A stretch of 64,000 nt of DNA from positions 248,001 to 312,000 of the forward strand of contig CAVTBX010000010.1 of NCBI GenBank assembly GCA_963733135.1, in the 5' to 3' direction. Shown here one piece after another: positions 1 to 8,008 of this stretch. Origin of the DNA: CAVTBX01 sp963733135. GTDB taxonomy: Bacteria; Actinomycetota; Thermoleophilia; Gaiellales; Gaiellaceae. The notes under the pieces were generated by a model. The model did no database searches. It saw nothing but the letters and a program-made list of their open reading frames with translations, and was not told the origin of the DNA. The position numbers and the translations under genes are program-made. Position 1 is the stretch's first letter. The number at the start of each line of letters is the position of its first letter.

Positions 1-276
1 CCGCTCGTTCGGGAGGATCTCACGGAACTCACCGTGGAAGCCGACCTCGAGCCCGCCCTCGGCCACCATGACGTAGCGCCACTCGCCGCCGACGCGCAGG
101 TCGATCTCGCAGACGGTCATCTCACCGCGCTTCGCGTGCCACCACCGCCGGACCAGTTCCGGTGTCGTCCACGCTTCGTAGACGAGGTGCTTGGGTGCGT
201 CGAACTCCCGGATGATGAGGATCTGCTCGTCAGTCGGAAGCGTCACCGTCGCCGTCCCGCTACTCGTCACTGCCAT
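1..276 (-). CDS. SRPBCC/AHSA1-family protein, C-terminus cut by window edge
   Basis: The first 92 codons of a protein that runs off the left edge. It has the typical start of an Activator of Hsp90 ATPase 1-like (SRPBCC) protein: a beta strand followed by FDAPKHLVYEAWTTPELVRR and a WW(H) motif, then the GGEWRYVM strand. Such proteins form a helix-grip fold that binds hydrophobic ligands. The start is ATG at 276; it overlaps the end of the ArsR-type gene by 17 bases, so the two are translationally coupled. The ArsR-SRPBCC pairing is a common bacterial two-gene unit whose ligand is usually unknown. Family assignment is firm; function is not. Confidence 0.85.
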   Translation of the reverse strand, partial: MAVTSSGTATVTLPTDEQILIIREFDAPKHLVYEAWTTPELVRRWWHAKRGEMTVCEIDLRVGGEWRYVMVAEGGLEVGFHGEFREILPNER

Positions 277-613
277 CTCCTTCCTCCTTCTCTTTGAGTT
301 CCTCCAGCACGACATCGAGCTGCTCGAACCGCTCCGCCCACGTGCCCTCGTAGGCCTGCACCCAGTCGTGGACGGGCTTCAGCGCAAGACCGTTCAGCCG
401 ATAGAGCCGCTGCCTTCCCCGCTCGCGCACGTCGACCGCGCCAACCTCCCTGAGCACTCGCAGGTGCTTCGACACCTGAGGCTGAGCTAGTCCGAGTTGC
501 CGCACGAGGTTGTTCACCGGCTGCTCGCCGCCGGCGAGAACGTCCAGGATCTGCCGCCGCCGAGGCTCGGCTATCGCATTGAATGAGTCGGTCGTGGTCG
601 CTGCTCGTGCCAT
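260..613 (-). CDS. ArsR-family winged-helix transcriptional regulator
   Basis: A 117-residue ArsR/SmtB-type repressor. The winged helix covers roughly residues 12-85: an EPRRRQILDVLAGGEQPV helix, a recognition helix LGLAQPQVSKHLRVLREVGAV, and the wing VRERGRQRLYRLN. No cysteine or histidine metal site is visible, so it is probably of the non-metal subgroup that accompanies SRPBCC proteins. The C-terminus (about residues 90-117) is charged. It precedes and overlaps the SRPBCC gene and is divergent from the PNPOx-like gene at 665, so it may control both through the AT-rich gap at 614-640. Confidence 0.9.
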   Translation of the reverse strand: MARAATTTDSFNAIAEPRRRQILDVLAGGEQPVNNLVRQLGLAQPQVSKHLRVLREVGAVDVRERGRQRLYRLNGLALKPVHDWVQAYEGTWAERFEQLDVVLEELKEKEEGDGSDE

Positions 614-620
614 GTCCGCA

Positions 621-642
621 ATATATACCTATATCGGCATAT
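621..642. promoter_or_regulatory. AT-rich divergent promoter region with possible ArsR operator
   Basis: Between the divergent ArsR-type gene (start 613) and the PNPOx-like gene (start 665) lies a short AT-rich island in an otherwise GC-rich background. It contains an ATAT-CGGC-ATAT symmetric element at 631-642, preceded by another ATATAT run. This is the expected place for a shared promoter and for autoregulatory binding by the ArsR protein. No clear -35/-10 pair was assigned, so the operator is an inference. Confidence 0.35.
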
Positions 643-664
643 GTCAAGCAAAGGAGAAACGGCG

Positions 665-1123
665 ATGGCACACGAGGACACGGCCACGTTGGCCAGGCAG
701 ATTGTCGATGCGAACCGGTACATGACCCTCGCGACCGCGGACGGCGCGGGAAACCCATGGGCGACTCCGGTTTGGTACGCACACGAGGGTTACACCGACT
801 TCCTGTGGGTGTCGCGGCCCGACGCTCTTCACTCCGTCAACGTCGCGGGCCGGCCGGCGCTTGGCCTCGTCATCTTCGACTCGACAGCGCCTGTTGGCGC
901 CGCGCAGGCCGTTTACGTCGACGCGCGCGCGGACGAGGTGCCGGCGATGGAACGAAAGAGCCGGATCGAGACCTACTCGCGGAGATCCGAGCAGGACGGA
1001 GCCGGCCCCTGGCGCGAGGTGGATGTGAGTGCGCCCTCGCCGCACCGTCTCTACCGCGCGACCGCGTCTCGGCTCTACGTGCTCGGGTCAGGCGACCGGC
1101 GGGTGGCCGTCACGCTCTCGTGA
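665..1123 (+). CDS. pyridoxamine 5'-phosphate oxidase-like (split beta-barrel flavin) protein
   Basis: A 152-residue protein of the PNPOx-like split-barrel superfamily. Residues about 18-60 give the typical strand pattern YMTLATADGAGNPWATPVWY followed by FLWVSRPDALHSVNV. Members bind FMN, F420 or heme, and many actinobacterial ones act on F420 or are uncharacterised. ATG at 665 is chosen over an upstream ATG at 641 because an AAGGAG ribosome site (651-656) sits 8 bases before it. It is divergent from the ArsR-type gene and may be under its control. Substrate and cofactor cannot be told from sequence. Confidence 0.85.
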   Translation: MAHEDTATLARQIVDANRYMTLATADGAGNPWATPVWYAHEGYTDFLWVSRPDALHSVNVAGRPALGLVIFDSTAPVGAAQAVYVDARADEVPAMERKSRIETYSRRSEQDGAGPWREVDVSAPSPHRLYRATASRLYVLGSGDRRVAVTLS

Positions 1124-1139
1124 GCGCGAAGAGCTCCAG

Positions 1140-1550
1140 CTAGCCCTCCGGGAGCGCTGCCATGTCCATGTAGATGAACGACCACTGGTGTCCGTCGAGG
1201 TCGGTGAAGCCGCGCATGTACATGAACCCCTGGTCGTCTGGCTTTCCGAGCTCCTCGGCGCCCGCGACGAGCGCCTTCTCCGTCAGGTCGTCGACCTGCT
1301 CCCGGCTCTCAGCAGAGAGACCTACGATCACCTCGCGGCTTTGGGAGGTGTCGGCGATGCCCCGTGGCTCGATGAAACCCTTGAAGAACGGCTCCACGAC
1401 GAGCATGGCCGAGGTCTCGTCGCTGATGATCATCCGGGTCGCGTTCTCGTCCGTGAACTCCGGGTCGAACGAGAAGCCGAGCGCGCCGAAGAACTCGGTC
1501 GCCTTGGACAGATCCTTCACGGGCAGGTTGATGAACGTCAGCGTTGGCAT
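1140..1550 (-). CDS. VOC-family (glyoxalase/dioxygenase-like) protein
   Basis: A 136-residue vicinal-oxygen-chelate protein with two beta-alpha-beta-beta-beta modules: FINLPVKDLSKATEFFGALG at the N-terminus and GFTDLDGHQWSFIYMD near the C-terminus. It is close to the YfiT/PhnB-like 'VOC family' proteins, annotated variously as lactoylglutathione lyase-like or bleomycin-resistance-like. The motif TDLDGHQW carries a likely metal or structural histidine; no complete glyoxalase I metal set can be confirmed. It converges on the PNPOx-like gene (17-base gap). The upstream stretch to 1665 holds a short intergenic region with a divergent promoter for the SDR gene. Confidence 0.85.
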   Translation of the reverse strand: MPTLTFINLPVKDLSKATEFFGALGFSFDPEFTDENATRMIISDETSAMLVVEPFFKGFIEPRGIADTSQSREVIVGLSAESREQVDDLTEKALVAGAEELGKPDDQGFMYMRGFTDLDGHQWSFIYMDMAALPEG

Positions 1551-1664
1551 GGTGAGCTCCCTTCTTTCGTTTGTCGGTCTTAGGACCGTCGTCCTAGGTG
1601 AGACTCATCGGAGCGGGCGTGTGTGATGGTGTCCTCTCCGGCACCAAGTCTGGAAGGGAGGTCG

Positions 1665-2582
1665 ATGGCTGGGCCGCTTGAAGGCAGAGTCGCTTTGGTC
1701 GCTGGTGCTACCCGGGGCGCAGGCCGCGGCACCGCAATCGCGCTCGGCGAAGCAGGAGCGACCGTGTACTGCACGGGACGCAGCACGCGCGAGGCACGCT
1801 CCGAGTACGACCGGCCCGAGACGATCGAGGAGACTGCCGAGCTCGTGTCTGAGGCCGGCGGCACGGGCATCGCAGTCGCGGTCGACCATCTCGAGCCGAG
1901 TCAGGTCGAGGCGCTCGTGCAGCGAATCGAGGCCGAGAGCGCCCAACTCGACGTCTTGGTCAACGACATCTGGGGCGCCGAGCTCCTCTTCGAGTGGAAC
2001 AAGCCGGTGTGGGAGCACGATCTCCAGAAGGGCCTCCGAGTCCTGCGCCTGGCCATCGACACCCACCTGATCACGAGCCACTTCGCGTTATCGCTCCTGA
2101 TACGCCGACCCGGCGGGCTGGTGGTCGAGATGACGGACGGCACCTGGGACTACAACGCCTCGCACTATCGGGTCTCGACCTTCTACGACCTTGCGAAGAC
2201 GGCGATCATTCGGCTCGCCTTCGCCCAGGGCGAGGAGCTCGCCCCCCACGGCTGCACTGCGGTGGCGCTCACCCCAGGCTGGCTGCGTTCGGAGATCATG
2301 CTCGAGCGCTACGGCGTGACGGAGGAGAACTGGCGCGACGGCGCGGCCGTGAACCCGCACTTCGCGGCGATCTCGGAGAGCCCGCGATTCGTAGGCCGCG
2401 CTGTGGCCGCTCTGGCCTCCGACCCTGACCTCGAGCGCCGGAATGGCGGCTCGTTCTCGTCGGGAGAGCTCGCGCGCGAATACGGGTTCACAGACGTCGA
2501 CGGCTCGCAACCCGATTGCTGGCGCTACCTCGTCGAGGTGCAGGAGCCTGGGCTGCCAGCTGATCCGGCGGGCTACCGGTGA
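1665..2582 (+). CDS. SDR-family oxidoreductase
   Basis: A 305-residue short-chain dehydrogenase/reductase. The Rossmann dinucleotide loop GATRGAGRG is at about residues 13-21 and the catalytic YDLAK (YxxxK) at about 175-179. The usual NNAG motif is replaced by NDIWG, as in the DHRS1-like subgroup. Length and the C-terminal 'WRYL' extension also fit that subgroup. ATG at 1665 is chosen because a strong GGAAGGGAGG Shine-Dalgarno lies at 1652-1661; an upstream in-frame start at 1623 lacks one. Substrate is unknown. It stands alone between divergent and convergent neighbours. Confidence 0.88.
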   Translation: MAGPLEGRVALVAGATRGAGRGTAIALGEAGATVYCTGRSTREARSEYDRPETIEETAELVSEAGGTGIAVAVDHLEPSQVEALVQRIEAESAQLDVLVNDIWGAELLFEWNKPVWEHDLQKGLRVLRLAIDTHLITSHFALSLLIRRPGGLVVEMTDGTWDYNASHYRVSTFYDLAKTAIIRLAFAQGEELAPHGCTAVALTPGWLRSEIMLERYGVTEENWRDGAAVNPHFAAISESPRFVGRAVAALASDPDLERRNGGSFSSGELAREYGFTDVDGSQPDCWRYLVEVQEPGLPADPAGYR

Positions 2583-2676
2583 CGGGCTTCTGCCGGTAGA
2601 GGGCCGGCCGCGGGCGTACACGACAGGCGGGCTCAAAATGGGAGAACCCCCCGAAAAGCGGACAGCCCGCAGACGC

Positions 2677-3990
2677 TCAGCCCTGGAATGTGTCGGCTTC
2701 AGCCAGCGCCTCGTCCAGGATGGCGAGACCGGTCGCAGCGTCGCCGTCGCTCACGTTTAACGGCGGCGCGACATGGATGCGGTTGCCCAGGATCAGCGGT
2801 ACCAACCCTCGGCCGAGGCACGCCTTGAGAACAGCGGTCATCGGCGCGTTCGCCTCGCCTGTCGCGCCCACCGGCACGAGCGGCTCCTTCGTCTCCCGGT
2901 CGCGGACCAGCTCGACGGTCCACAATCCGCCGATCCCACGAACGTCCCCCACGGAGGGGTGGTTCTCTGCGAGCTTCGCGAGCCCGGGCGCGAGGATGTC
3001 CGTGCCGAGGCGGGCGGCTGCCGCGACCGTGCTCTCGTCGTGCATGGCTCCGATGGCGCCCACAGCGGCTGCGCATGCGAGCGGGTGCCCGCTGTAGGTT
3101 AGGCCCACAGGATAGGGGCGCTGGGTGAATGTCTCGTAGACCAGATCGCTGACCAGCACGCCGCCGAGTGGCACGTACCCGGAGTTGACGCCCTTCGCGA
3201 AAACCATTAGGTCGGGGGCTACGCCGTCGTGGTCGACGCCGAACCAGGCACCGGTCCGGCCAAAGCCGACGAGTACCTCGTCGGCGATGAAGACGATGCC
3301 ATGACGAGTGCAGAGATCCCGGACGCCGCGCAGGTAGCCGGTCGGCGGCACGATGACCCCCGAGCTGCCGGTCACCGGTTCCAAGACCAGCGCGGCGATC
3401 GTCGACGGGCCTTCGAGAAGGATCACCTGCTCGAGATGTGCGAGCGCCCGCTCGCACTCTTCCTCGGGTGTGTTCGACCCGAACGCCGAGCGGTACAGAA
3501 AGGGGCCGAAGAAGTGGACGGCGCCTGCCGCGCCGGTGTCCGAGGCCCAGCGGCGCGGGTCGCCGGTGAGGTGGATCGAGGTAGTCGTCGAGCCGTGGTA
3601 CGAGCGGTAGGCCGCAAGCACCTTCGGTCGCCCGTTGTGCACGCGGGCCATCCGCGCCGCATGCTCGATGGCCTCCGTCCCGCCCGTGGTGAAGAGCACA
3701 TGCCCGAGTCCGTCCGGGGCAACTTCGACGATCATTCGCGCCGCTTCACCGCGGACGTCGGATGCATGGCCGGGTGCGAGCGTACAGAGCTGATCGGCTT
3801 GCTGCTTAATCGCGGCGACAATGCGCGGGTGCTGGTGACCGAGGTTGGTGAAGACCAATTGCGAGCTGAAGTCCAGGTAGCGGCGGCCGTCGGCATCGAT
3901 GACGTAGCTGCCGGAGCCGCCAACGAAGGTCAGCACGTCGCGCGGCCCTTGCACCGTCCAGGGATGAAAGACCAGCTCGTCGAGATCCAT
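2677..3990 (-). CDS. class III PLP-dependent aminotransferase (omega-amino acid type)
   Basis: A 437-residue fold-type I aminotransferase of class III. The PLP lysine lies in VFAKGVNSGYVPLGG and the cofactor aspartate in FIADEVLVGFGRTG. The family transfers amino groups from omega-amino acids, beta-alanine, taurine or amines to pyruvate or 2-oxoglutarate. The N-terminal block with 'HPWTVQ' and glycine-rich GGSGSYVIDADGRRYLDF resembles taurine/beta-alanine-pyruvate transaminases. ATG at 3990 follows a GGGAGGA site. It is co-directional with and 11 bases downstream of a methyltransferase gene, so the two are probably one operon. The exact substrate is not predictable. Confidence 0.88.
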   Translation of the reverse strand: MDLDELVFHPWTVQGPRDVLTFVGGSGSYVIDADGRRYLDFSSQLVFTNLGHQHPRIVAAIKQQADQLCTLAPGHASDVRGEAARMIVEVAPDGLGHVLFTTGGTEAIEHAARMARVHNGRPKVLAAYRSYHGSTTTSIHLTGDPRRWASDTGAAGAVHFFGPFLYRSAFGSNTPEEECERALAHLEQVILLEGPSTIAALVLEPVTGSSGVIVPPTGYLRGVRDLCTRHGIVFIADEVLVGFGRTGAWFGVDHDGVAPDLMVFAKGVNSGYVPLGGVLVSDLVYETFTQRPYPVGLTYSGHPLACAAAVGAIGAMHDESTVAAAARLGTDILAPGLAKLAENHPSVGDVRGIGGLWTVELVRDRETKEPLVPVGATGEANAPMTAVLKACLGRGLVPLILGNRIHVAPPLNVSDGDAATGLAILDEALAEADTFQG

Positions 3991-4001
3991 GGCGTCCTCC
4001 C

Positions 4002-4799
4002 TCACGGACGCCGGCCCCAGGACTGGATGACCGTGAACGTGGTGCCCCATCTCCCCGGCTCGGCCAACTCGCGTTCGGCCTCCCGGCGTAGCGAGGCGAG
4101 TTCGTCTTCGTTGAGCGTCTCAAGCAGTCGCGATTCGAGCGCGACGCTAAACTGAAGCGGCAGCCGCAGGTAGGGGTGGCCTGGTTTGAGCGCGATGACA
4201 TGCGCGTCTATCTCGGGCTCCTCGATGCCGATCTCCCTGAGCAGTTCCGGAAGCATGCGGCCCGCCTCGCCCCCCACGGCGGCAAAGATCTCTGAGAGCA
4301 ATCGGATCAGTCGCTCGGCCGCCGGGGCGGGGGGATTGAAGTGCCACGAGGACAGGTCCCACTCCTCCAGAACAAGTGAGCCACCGGGCCTCACCAACCG
4401 CCGGTGCGATGCTGCCTGCTCACCGCCACGCCCAAGGGGAGCAATCACGAAGCGGGCGTGGACGAGATCGAAAGACTCGGGCTCCAGCTTGCTGTCGAAA
4501 AGATCATCGACGGCGAGCTCCACATTGGCGATCCCTTCTGCCTCCAGAAACGAACGGGCGGAATCGAGCAGGCGCTCGTCTATGTCGGCGCCTACCACCT
4601 GGCCGGTGGGACCGACCCACTCGCTGAGGACCCGAAGCCAGCCCAGGGCTCCGCAGCCGACGTCCAAGGCGCGTAGACCGGATCCGTCGCCGACCTTCGT
4701 GAGGAGTTGCCGCCCACTGAGTTCCCACACGCGCGACTGCAGCTGCAGGCGATCCAACTCCGAGGGCTGGTCGGCCAACAGGTACTGCTCATGCGACAT
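4002..4799 (-). CDS. class I SAM-dependent methyltransferase
   Basis: A 265-residue Rossmann-fold methyltransferase. Motif I is ALDVGCGALGWLRVL (about residues 43-57), followed by the acidic GADIDERLL strand and FDLVHARFV. The region LVRPGGSLVLEEWDLSSW is the typical post-III segment of ubiquinone/menaquinone-like or 'methyltransferase domain 25' proteins. A predicted helical C-terminal third is variable. It precedes the class III aminotransferase by 11 bases on the same strand, which suggests coordinated use on an amine or amino-acid metabolite, but no pathway can be named. Confidence 0.85.
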   Translation of the reverse strand: MSHEQYLLADQPSELDRLQLQSRVWELSGRQLLTKVGDGSGLRALDVGCGALGWLRVLSEWVGPTGQVVGADIDERLLDSARSFLEAEGIANVELAVDDLFDSKLEPESFDLVHARFVIAPLGRGGEQAASHRRLVRPGGSLVLEEWDLSSWHFNPPAPAAERLIRLLSEIFAAVGGEAGRMLPELLREIGIEEPEIDAHVIALKPGHPYLRLPLQFSVALESRLLETLNEDELASLRREAERELAEPGRWGTTFTVIQSWGRRP

Positions 4800-5063
4800 C
4801 CCCGAGTAGTATCTGCCGTCTGGCTTTAGGGCTCAACGCAAGTCCCCAGGCGGGCTGAGCTAGTTCGACGACCTCTAGGTCACCCCGCCCTCGCCGGCCT
4901 CGCTTTCGCTCGTGCCTTGCGCGAAGAGGCACCTCGATCAGAGATGTCCAGGCCGATTTCCGTTCAACCGAGCGAATCCGGATCCCGGTTGCCTTCGCTT
5001 CTTGGCGTTGAGCCGCGCGTCGCTCCGGACCTGCGTGATCACCGGTGATGCATCCTGAAACTA
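4800..5063. other. intergenic region, no gene recognised
   Basis: About 265 bases between the methyltransferase start (4799) and the terminator of the RNase P RNA gene. Open frames here have no recognisable protein content. It should hold the promoter of the methyltransferase-aminotransferase unit on the minus strand, but no convincing -35/-10 pair was found. Confidence 0.5.
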
Positions 5064-5089
5064 GAAACCCCCGCATTTGCAGGGGTTTC
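5064..5089 (-). terminator. hairpin terminator of rnpB
   Basis: An inverted repeat GAAACCCC(T)GC / GCGGGGGTTTC with a short AT-rich loop directly follows the 3' end of the RNase P RNA on the minus strand. The downstream U tract is weak (CTAGTTTC), so it is a terminator-like hairpin rather than a perfect intrinsic terminator. Confidence 0.65.
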
Positions 5090-5093
5090 CTTA

Positions 5094-5448
5094 GCAGACC
5101 TATAAGCCGGATTCTGTCGAGGGTGACCATCCATCTGGGGCGCCGGTTTGGCCCGACGCCTCTAGCGGCTTACCCGGCTCCTCGGCGGGCCGCCTCGTAG
5201 CGGAGCCTGTTTGCCTTGCACCGGACGGGGTTTGGCCGGCCGCCGTGTCGCCACGACGCCGGTGGGCTCTTACCCCACCTTTTCACCCTTACCGCCGGCG
5301 TCTCCGGAGAGATCATGTCGCCGGTGGCGGTCTCCTTTCTGTGCCACTTTCCGTCGGCTTTCGCCGCCTGGGGTTTCCCCAGCGTCCTGCCCTTCGGTGT
5401 CCGGACTTTCCTCGAGCCGCCGAAACGGCCCGCGGCCACCCGGCCTGC
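5094..5448 (-). ncRNA. rnpB: RNase P RNA, bacterial class A
   Basis: The catalytic RNA of ribonuclease P, which trims tRNA 5' leaders. Recognised on the minus strand by the universal GAGGAAAGTCCGGAC block close to the 5' end (around 5398-5413), the ACAGAATCCGGCTTA block close to the 3' end (5103-5117), the GGTAAGGGTGAAA and GGTAAGAGC conserved segments between them, and helix P1 formed by GCAGGCC (5442-5448) with GGTCTGC (5094-5100). Length of about 355 nt is normal for class A. It is followed by a hairpin terminator and preceded by the lexA/zinc-ribbon operon in the same direction. Confidence 0.97.
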
Positions 5449-5476
5449 ACGCCCAATTGTAGCCGCGCTTTCGCCC

Positions 5477-5668
5477 CTACCCTGTCTCGGCCCCTACCTG
5501 GATGGCCTCGGCTGCTCGTCCCTCGAGCACGGAGCCGCACTCGGGACACACGATTCCGAGATCGGTACGCATGACGAACTCGCCACAGACGAGGCACTCG
5601 AGGCTGGCCCCGCGGCTAAGGGCCAGGAGCTCCTGGTCGAGTGTTCGGTTGAGGGAGACGATGCCCAT
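5477..5668 (-). CDS. small zinc-ribbon protein
   Basis: A 63-residue protein with two Cys-x2-Cys knuckles, CLVCGEF and CPECGSVL (about residues 25-28 and 41-44), spaced like a rubredoxin-like zinc ribbon. The rest is helical and acidic. Its ATG overlaps the lexA stop by one base (TGATG), so it is translated from the lexA transcript and should be induced with the SOS response. No function is known. It could be a DNA- or protein-binding ribbon. Confidence 0.75.
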   Translation of the reverse strand: MGIVSLNRTLDQELLALSRGASLECLVCGEFVMRTDLGIVCPECGSVLEGRAAEAIQVGAETG

Positions 5669-6303
5669 CAGACCGTCCTGAACACCCCTGTGACGCGGCC
5701 GAGAATCTGGACGTGATCCGGGAAGAGCGGCTCCATCGACTCGTTCTCGGGCTGGAGGCGGATCCGGCCGTTGTCTCGGAAGAAGCGCTTCACGGTCGCC
5801 TCGTCAGCGGCCTCGTCCTCGCCGGCGAGCGCGACGACGATGTCGCCGTTCTGGGCGGTCTGCTGCCGCCGGACGACCACATAGTCGTCCGGCAGAATCC
5901 CGGCGTCGATCATCGACTCGCCCTTGACGCGGAGCAGGAACTCTTCGCCCGTGCCGGACGAGAGCGGCTCGGGCACGGCCAGATGATCTTCGACGTTCTG
6001 CTCCGCGAGGAGCGGTCCGCCGGCTGCAATCTCGCCCACGAGCGGCAGCACCCGTACGCGTCCTGCTTCCCCGACCGCCTCGACGGCGGGTCGTTCACGG
6101 CCGACGAGCTCGAGCGCCCGCGGCTTCGTGGGATCGCGACGCAGGTAGCCGGCGCGTTCGAGATTGGCCAGATGGGCGTGTACGGTCGACGGCGACGCGA
6201 GGCCCACTCGCTCGCCGATCTCGCGCACAGTCGGCGGGTAGCCGTGGCCGTCCACGTACTCGACGACGAACTCGTAGATCTCCTTCTGCCGCTCGGTAAG
6301 CAT
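5668..6303 (-). CDS. lexA: LexA repressor, SOS regulator
   Basis: A 211-residue LexA (peptidase S24). The N-terminal winged helix (about residues 1-65) has LTERQKEIYEFVVEYVDGHGYPPTVREIGERVGLASPSTVHAHL. The self-cleavage Ala-Gly lies in GEIAAGGPLL, the nucleophile serine in GESMIDAGILPDDYVVV, and the general-base lysine in EATVKRFFR. RecA-stimulated autocleavage relieves repression of DNA-repair genes. A palindromic SOS box lies 20 bases upstream, so it is autoregulated. It overlaps the small zinc-ribbon gene downstream. Confidence 0.97.
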   Translation of the reverse strand: MLTERQKEIYEFVVEYVDGHGYPPTVREIGERVGLASPSTVHAHLANLERAGYLRRDPTKPRALELVGRERPAVEAVGEAGRVRVLPLVGEIAAGGPLLAEQNVEDHLAVPEPLSSGTGEEFLLRVKGESMIDAGILPDDYVVVRRQQTAQNGDIVVALAGEDEAADEATVKRFFRDNGRIRLQPENESMEPLFPDHVQILGRVTGVFRTV

Positions 6304-6322
6304 TCCCCACCTCCCTGTTCGA

Positions 6323-6336
6323 CGAACGTATGTTCG
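6323..6336. promoter_or_regulatory. LexA binding site (SOS box)
   Basis: Perfect 14-bp match CGAACGTATGTTCG to the actinobacterial/Bacillus-type SOS consensus (CGAACnnnnGTTCG), 20 bases upstream of the lexA start. It indicates autoregulation and confirms an actinobacterial-type LexA. Confidence 0.92.
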
Positions 6337-6392
6337 GTAGAGTAGCGCGGGGTCCGGACGGCGTCAACCGGCCGCTACAATCCCTGCTCCAC

Positions 6393-6478
<86 letters not shown>

Positions 6479-6562
6479 TGCGCCCGCACAGCCGGGCGCT
6501 TTCCTTGATCGGGTGCGGCCGACAGTCAATCGTTCGGAGCAGATTGACTAACGTTCGGCGCC

Positions 6563-8008
6563 GTGCGCGAGCTCTGTGGAACCGCCATCGACGCCGCCCT
6601 GGCCGCCGGGGCCGAGTACGCGGACGCTCGCGCCGTCGTTCGGCGCGACCAGCACGTGTCCACGAAGAACGGGGAGGTCGAGTCCGCCTCGGACGGTGAG
6701 AGCGAGGGGCTCGGCGTCCGCGTCCTCGTGGGCGGAGCCTGGGGATTCGCGGGCGATCCGCGCCTCTCGGACGAGGGTGCGGGCGAGGCTGCGCGTCGTG
6801 CGGTCGAGTTCGCACGCGCGAGCGCCAGCCGCGCGCGCTCTCGCGTCGAACTCGCCGACCGGCCGGCCGAGACGGGGGAATGGCGAACCTCAGTCGAGCG
6901 CGACCCGATCGCGGTACCACTGGAGGAGAAGATCGAGCTCCTCCTCCGCGCCGACGCAGCGGCCCGAGAGGGCAAGAACGGGGTCAAGATCTTCGAAGCT
7001 TCCGTCCGCGCGATGCGCGAGGAGCGGGTGTTCCGCTCCTCTGACGGCGCGGATCTCCAGCAGGAGTTCGTCGAATGCGGCGCCGGGACCGACGCCTACG
7101 CACAGGCTGACGGCAAGGTGCAGACTCGGAGCTACCCGAGCGCCCACGGCGGCTCGAGCGGCCAGGCAGGCTGGGAGTACGTCGAGGCGCTCGGACTCGA
7201 GCGCGAGGCGCCGCGCGTCGCCGAGGAAGCCTGTGCGCTCCTGGTCGCGGACGCGTGCCCGGCGACCACGACTACGGTCGTTATCGACTCGGAGCAGATG
7301 GAGCTCCAGGTACACGAGTCCGTGGGTCATCCGACGGAGCTCGACCGCGTCTACGGGACCGAAGCTGCGTACGCCGGCACGAGCTTCCTGAAGGCCGACG
7401 ACCTCGGCTCGCTCCGCTACGGCTCCGAGCTCATGAACATCACGGCCGACCCGACGACGCCACTCGGTCTGGGCACCTACGCCTGGGACGACGAGGGGGT
7501 GCCGGGCAAGCGGCACGCGGTCGTCAGCGCCGGCGTGCTCGAGGGCTTCCTCACCTCGCGCGAGACCGCGGCGATGCTCGGCGAGGGGCGGGGAGGCTCG
7601 ATGCGTGCCGACGGCTGGAGCCGCATGCCGCTCGTCCGCATGACGAACCTCCACCTCGAGCCGGGCGAGGGCTCGCTCGACGATCTCCTCGCGGACGTCG
7701 ACGAGGGGATCTATCTCGCGACGAACAAGAGCTGGTCGATCGACGACAAGCGCCTGAACTTCCAGTTCGGAACGCAGATCGCCTGGGAGATCAAGAAGGG
7801 AAAGCTGGGGCGCATGCTCCGGGACGCCACCTACATGGGCTCGACACCCCAGTTCTGGGGCTCGCTCGACGGCGTGGCGGGGCCTGAGGAATGGCAGATG
7901 CACGGCCTCACGAACTGCGGCAAGGGACAGCCCGGCCAGAGCGCTCACGTGTCGCACGGCGCGTCGCCCGCGCGCTTCCGGAACGTCAGGGTCGGCGTCC
8001 GCTCGTGA
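6563..8008 (+). CDS. tldD: TldD-type metalloprotease subunit
   Basis: A 481-residue TldD protein. With TldE it forms a heterodimeric zinc protease that matures peptides such as microcin B17 and degrades unfolded peptides. The metal-binding HExxGH motif is visible as HESVGHPTE (about residues 251-259). The GTG start at 6563 fits the aligned N-terminus. The stop overlaps the GTG start of tldE (GTGA), so the pair is coupled. Length is normal. No modified-peptide precursor gene is visible nearby. Confidence 0.95.
   Translation: MRELCGTAIDAALAAGAEYADARAVVRRDQHVSTKNGEVESASDGESEGLGVRVLVGGAWGFAGDPRLSDEGAGEAARRAVEFARASASRARSRVELADRPAETGEWRTSVERDPIAVPLEEKIELLLRADAAAREGKNGVKIFEASVRAMREERVFRSSDGADLQQEFVECGAGTDAYAQADGKVQTRSYPSAHGGSSGQAGWEYVEALGLEREAPRVAEEACALLVADACPATTTTVVIDSEQMELQVHESVGHPTELDRVYGTEAAYAGTSFLKADDLGSLRYGSELMNITADPTTPLGLGTYAWDDEGVPGKRHAVVSAGVLEGFLTSRETAAMLGEGRGGSMRADGWSRMPLVRMTNLHLEPGEGSLDDLLADVDEGIYLATNKSWSIDDKRLNFQFGTQIAWEIKKGKLGRMLRDATYMGSTPQFWGSLDGVAGPEEWQMHGLTNCGKGQPGQSAHVSHGASPARFRNVRVGVRS

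Noticed and set aside
4800..5063. Hypothetical protein in the gap before rnpB
   Set aside because: The open frame has no ribosome site, no recognisable content and overlaps the terminator region.
5170..5439. Open reading frames inside the RNase P RNA region
   Set aside because: The sequence is fully explained by a class A RNase P RNA with P1 and conserved blocks; the frames have no protein similarity.
7891..8005. Upstream extension of tldE
   Set aside because: The extra 38 residues lie inside tldD in another frame; the GTGA overlap at 8005 is the natural start.
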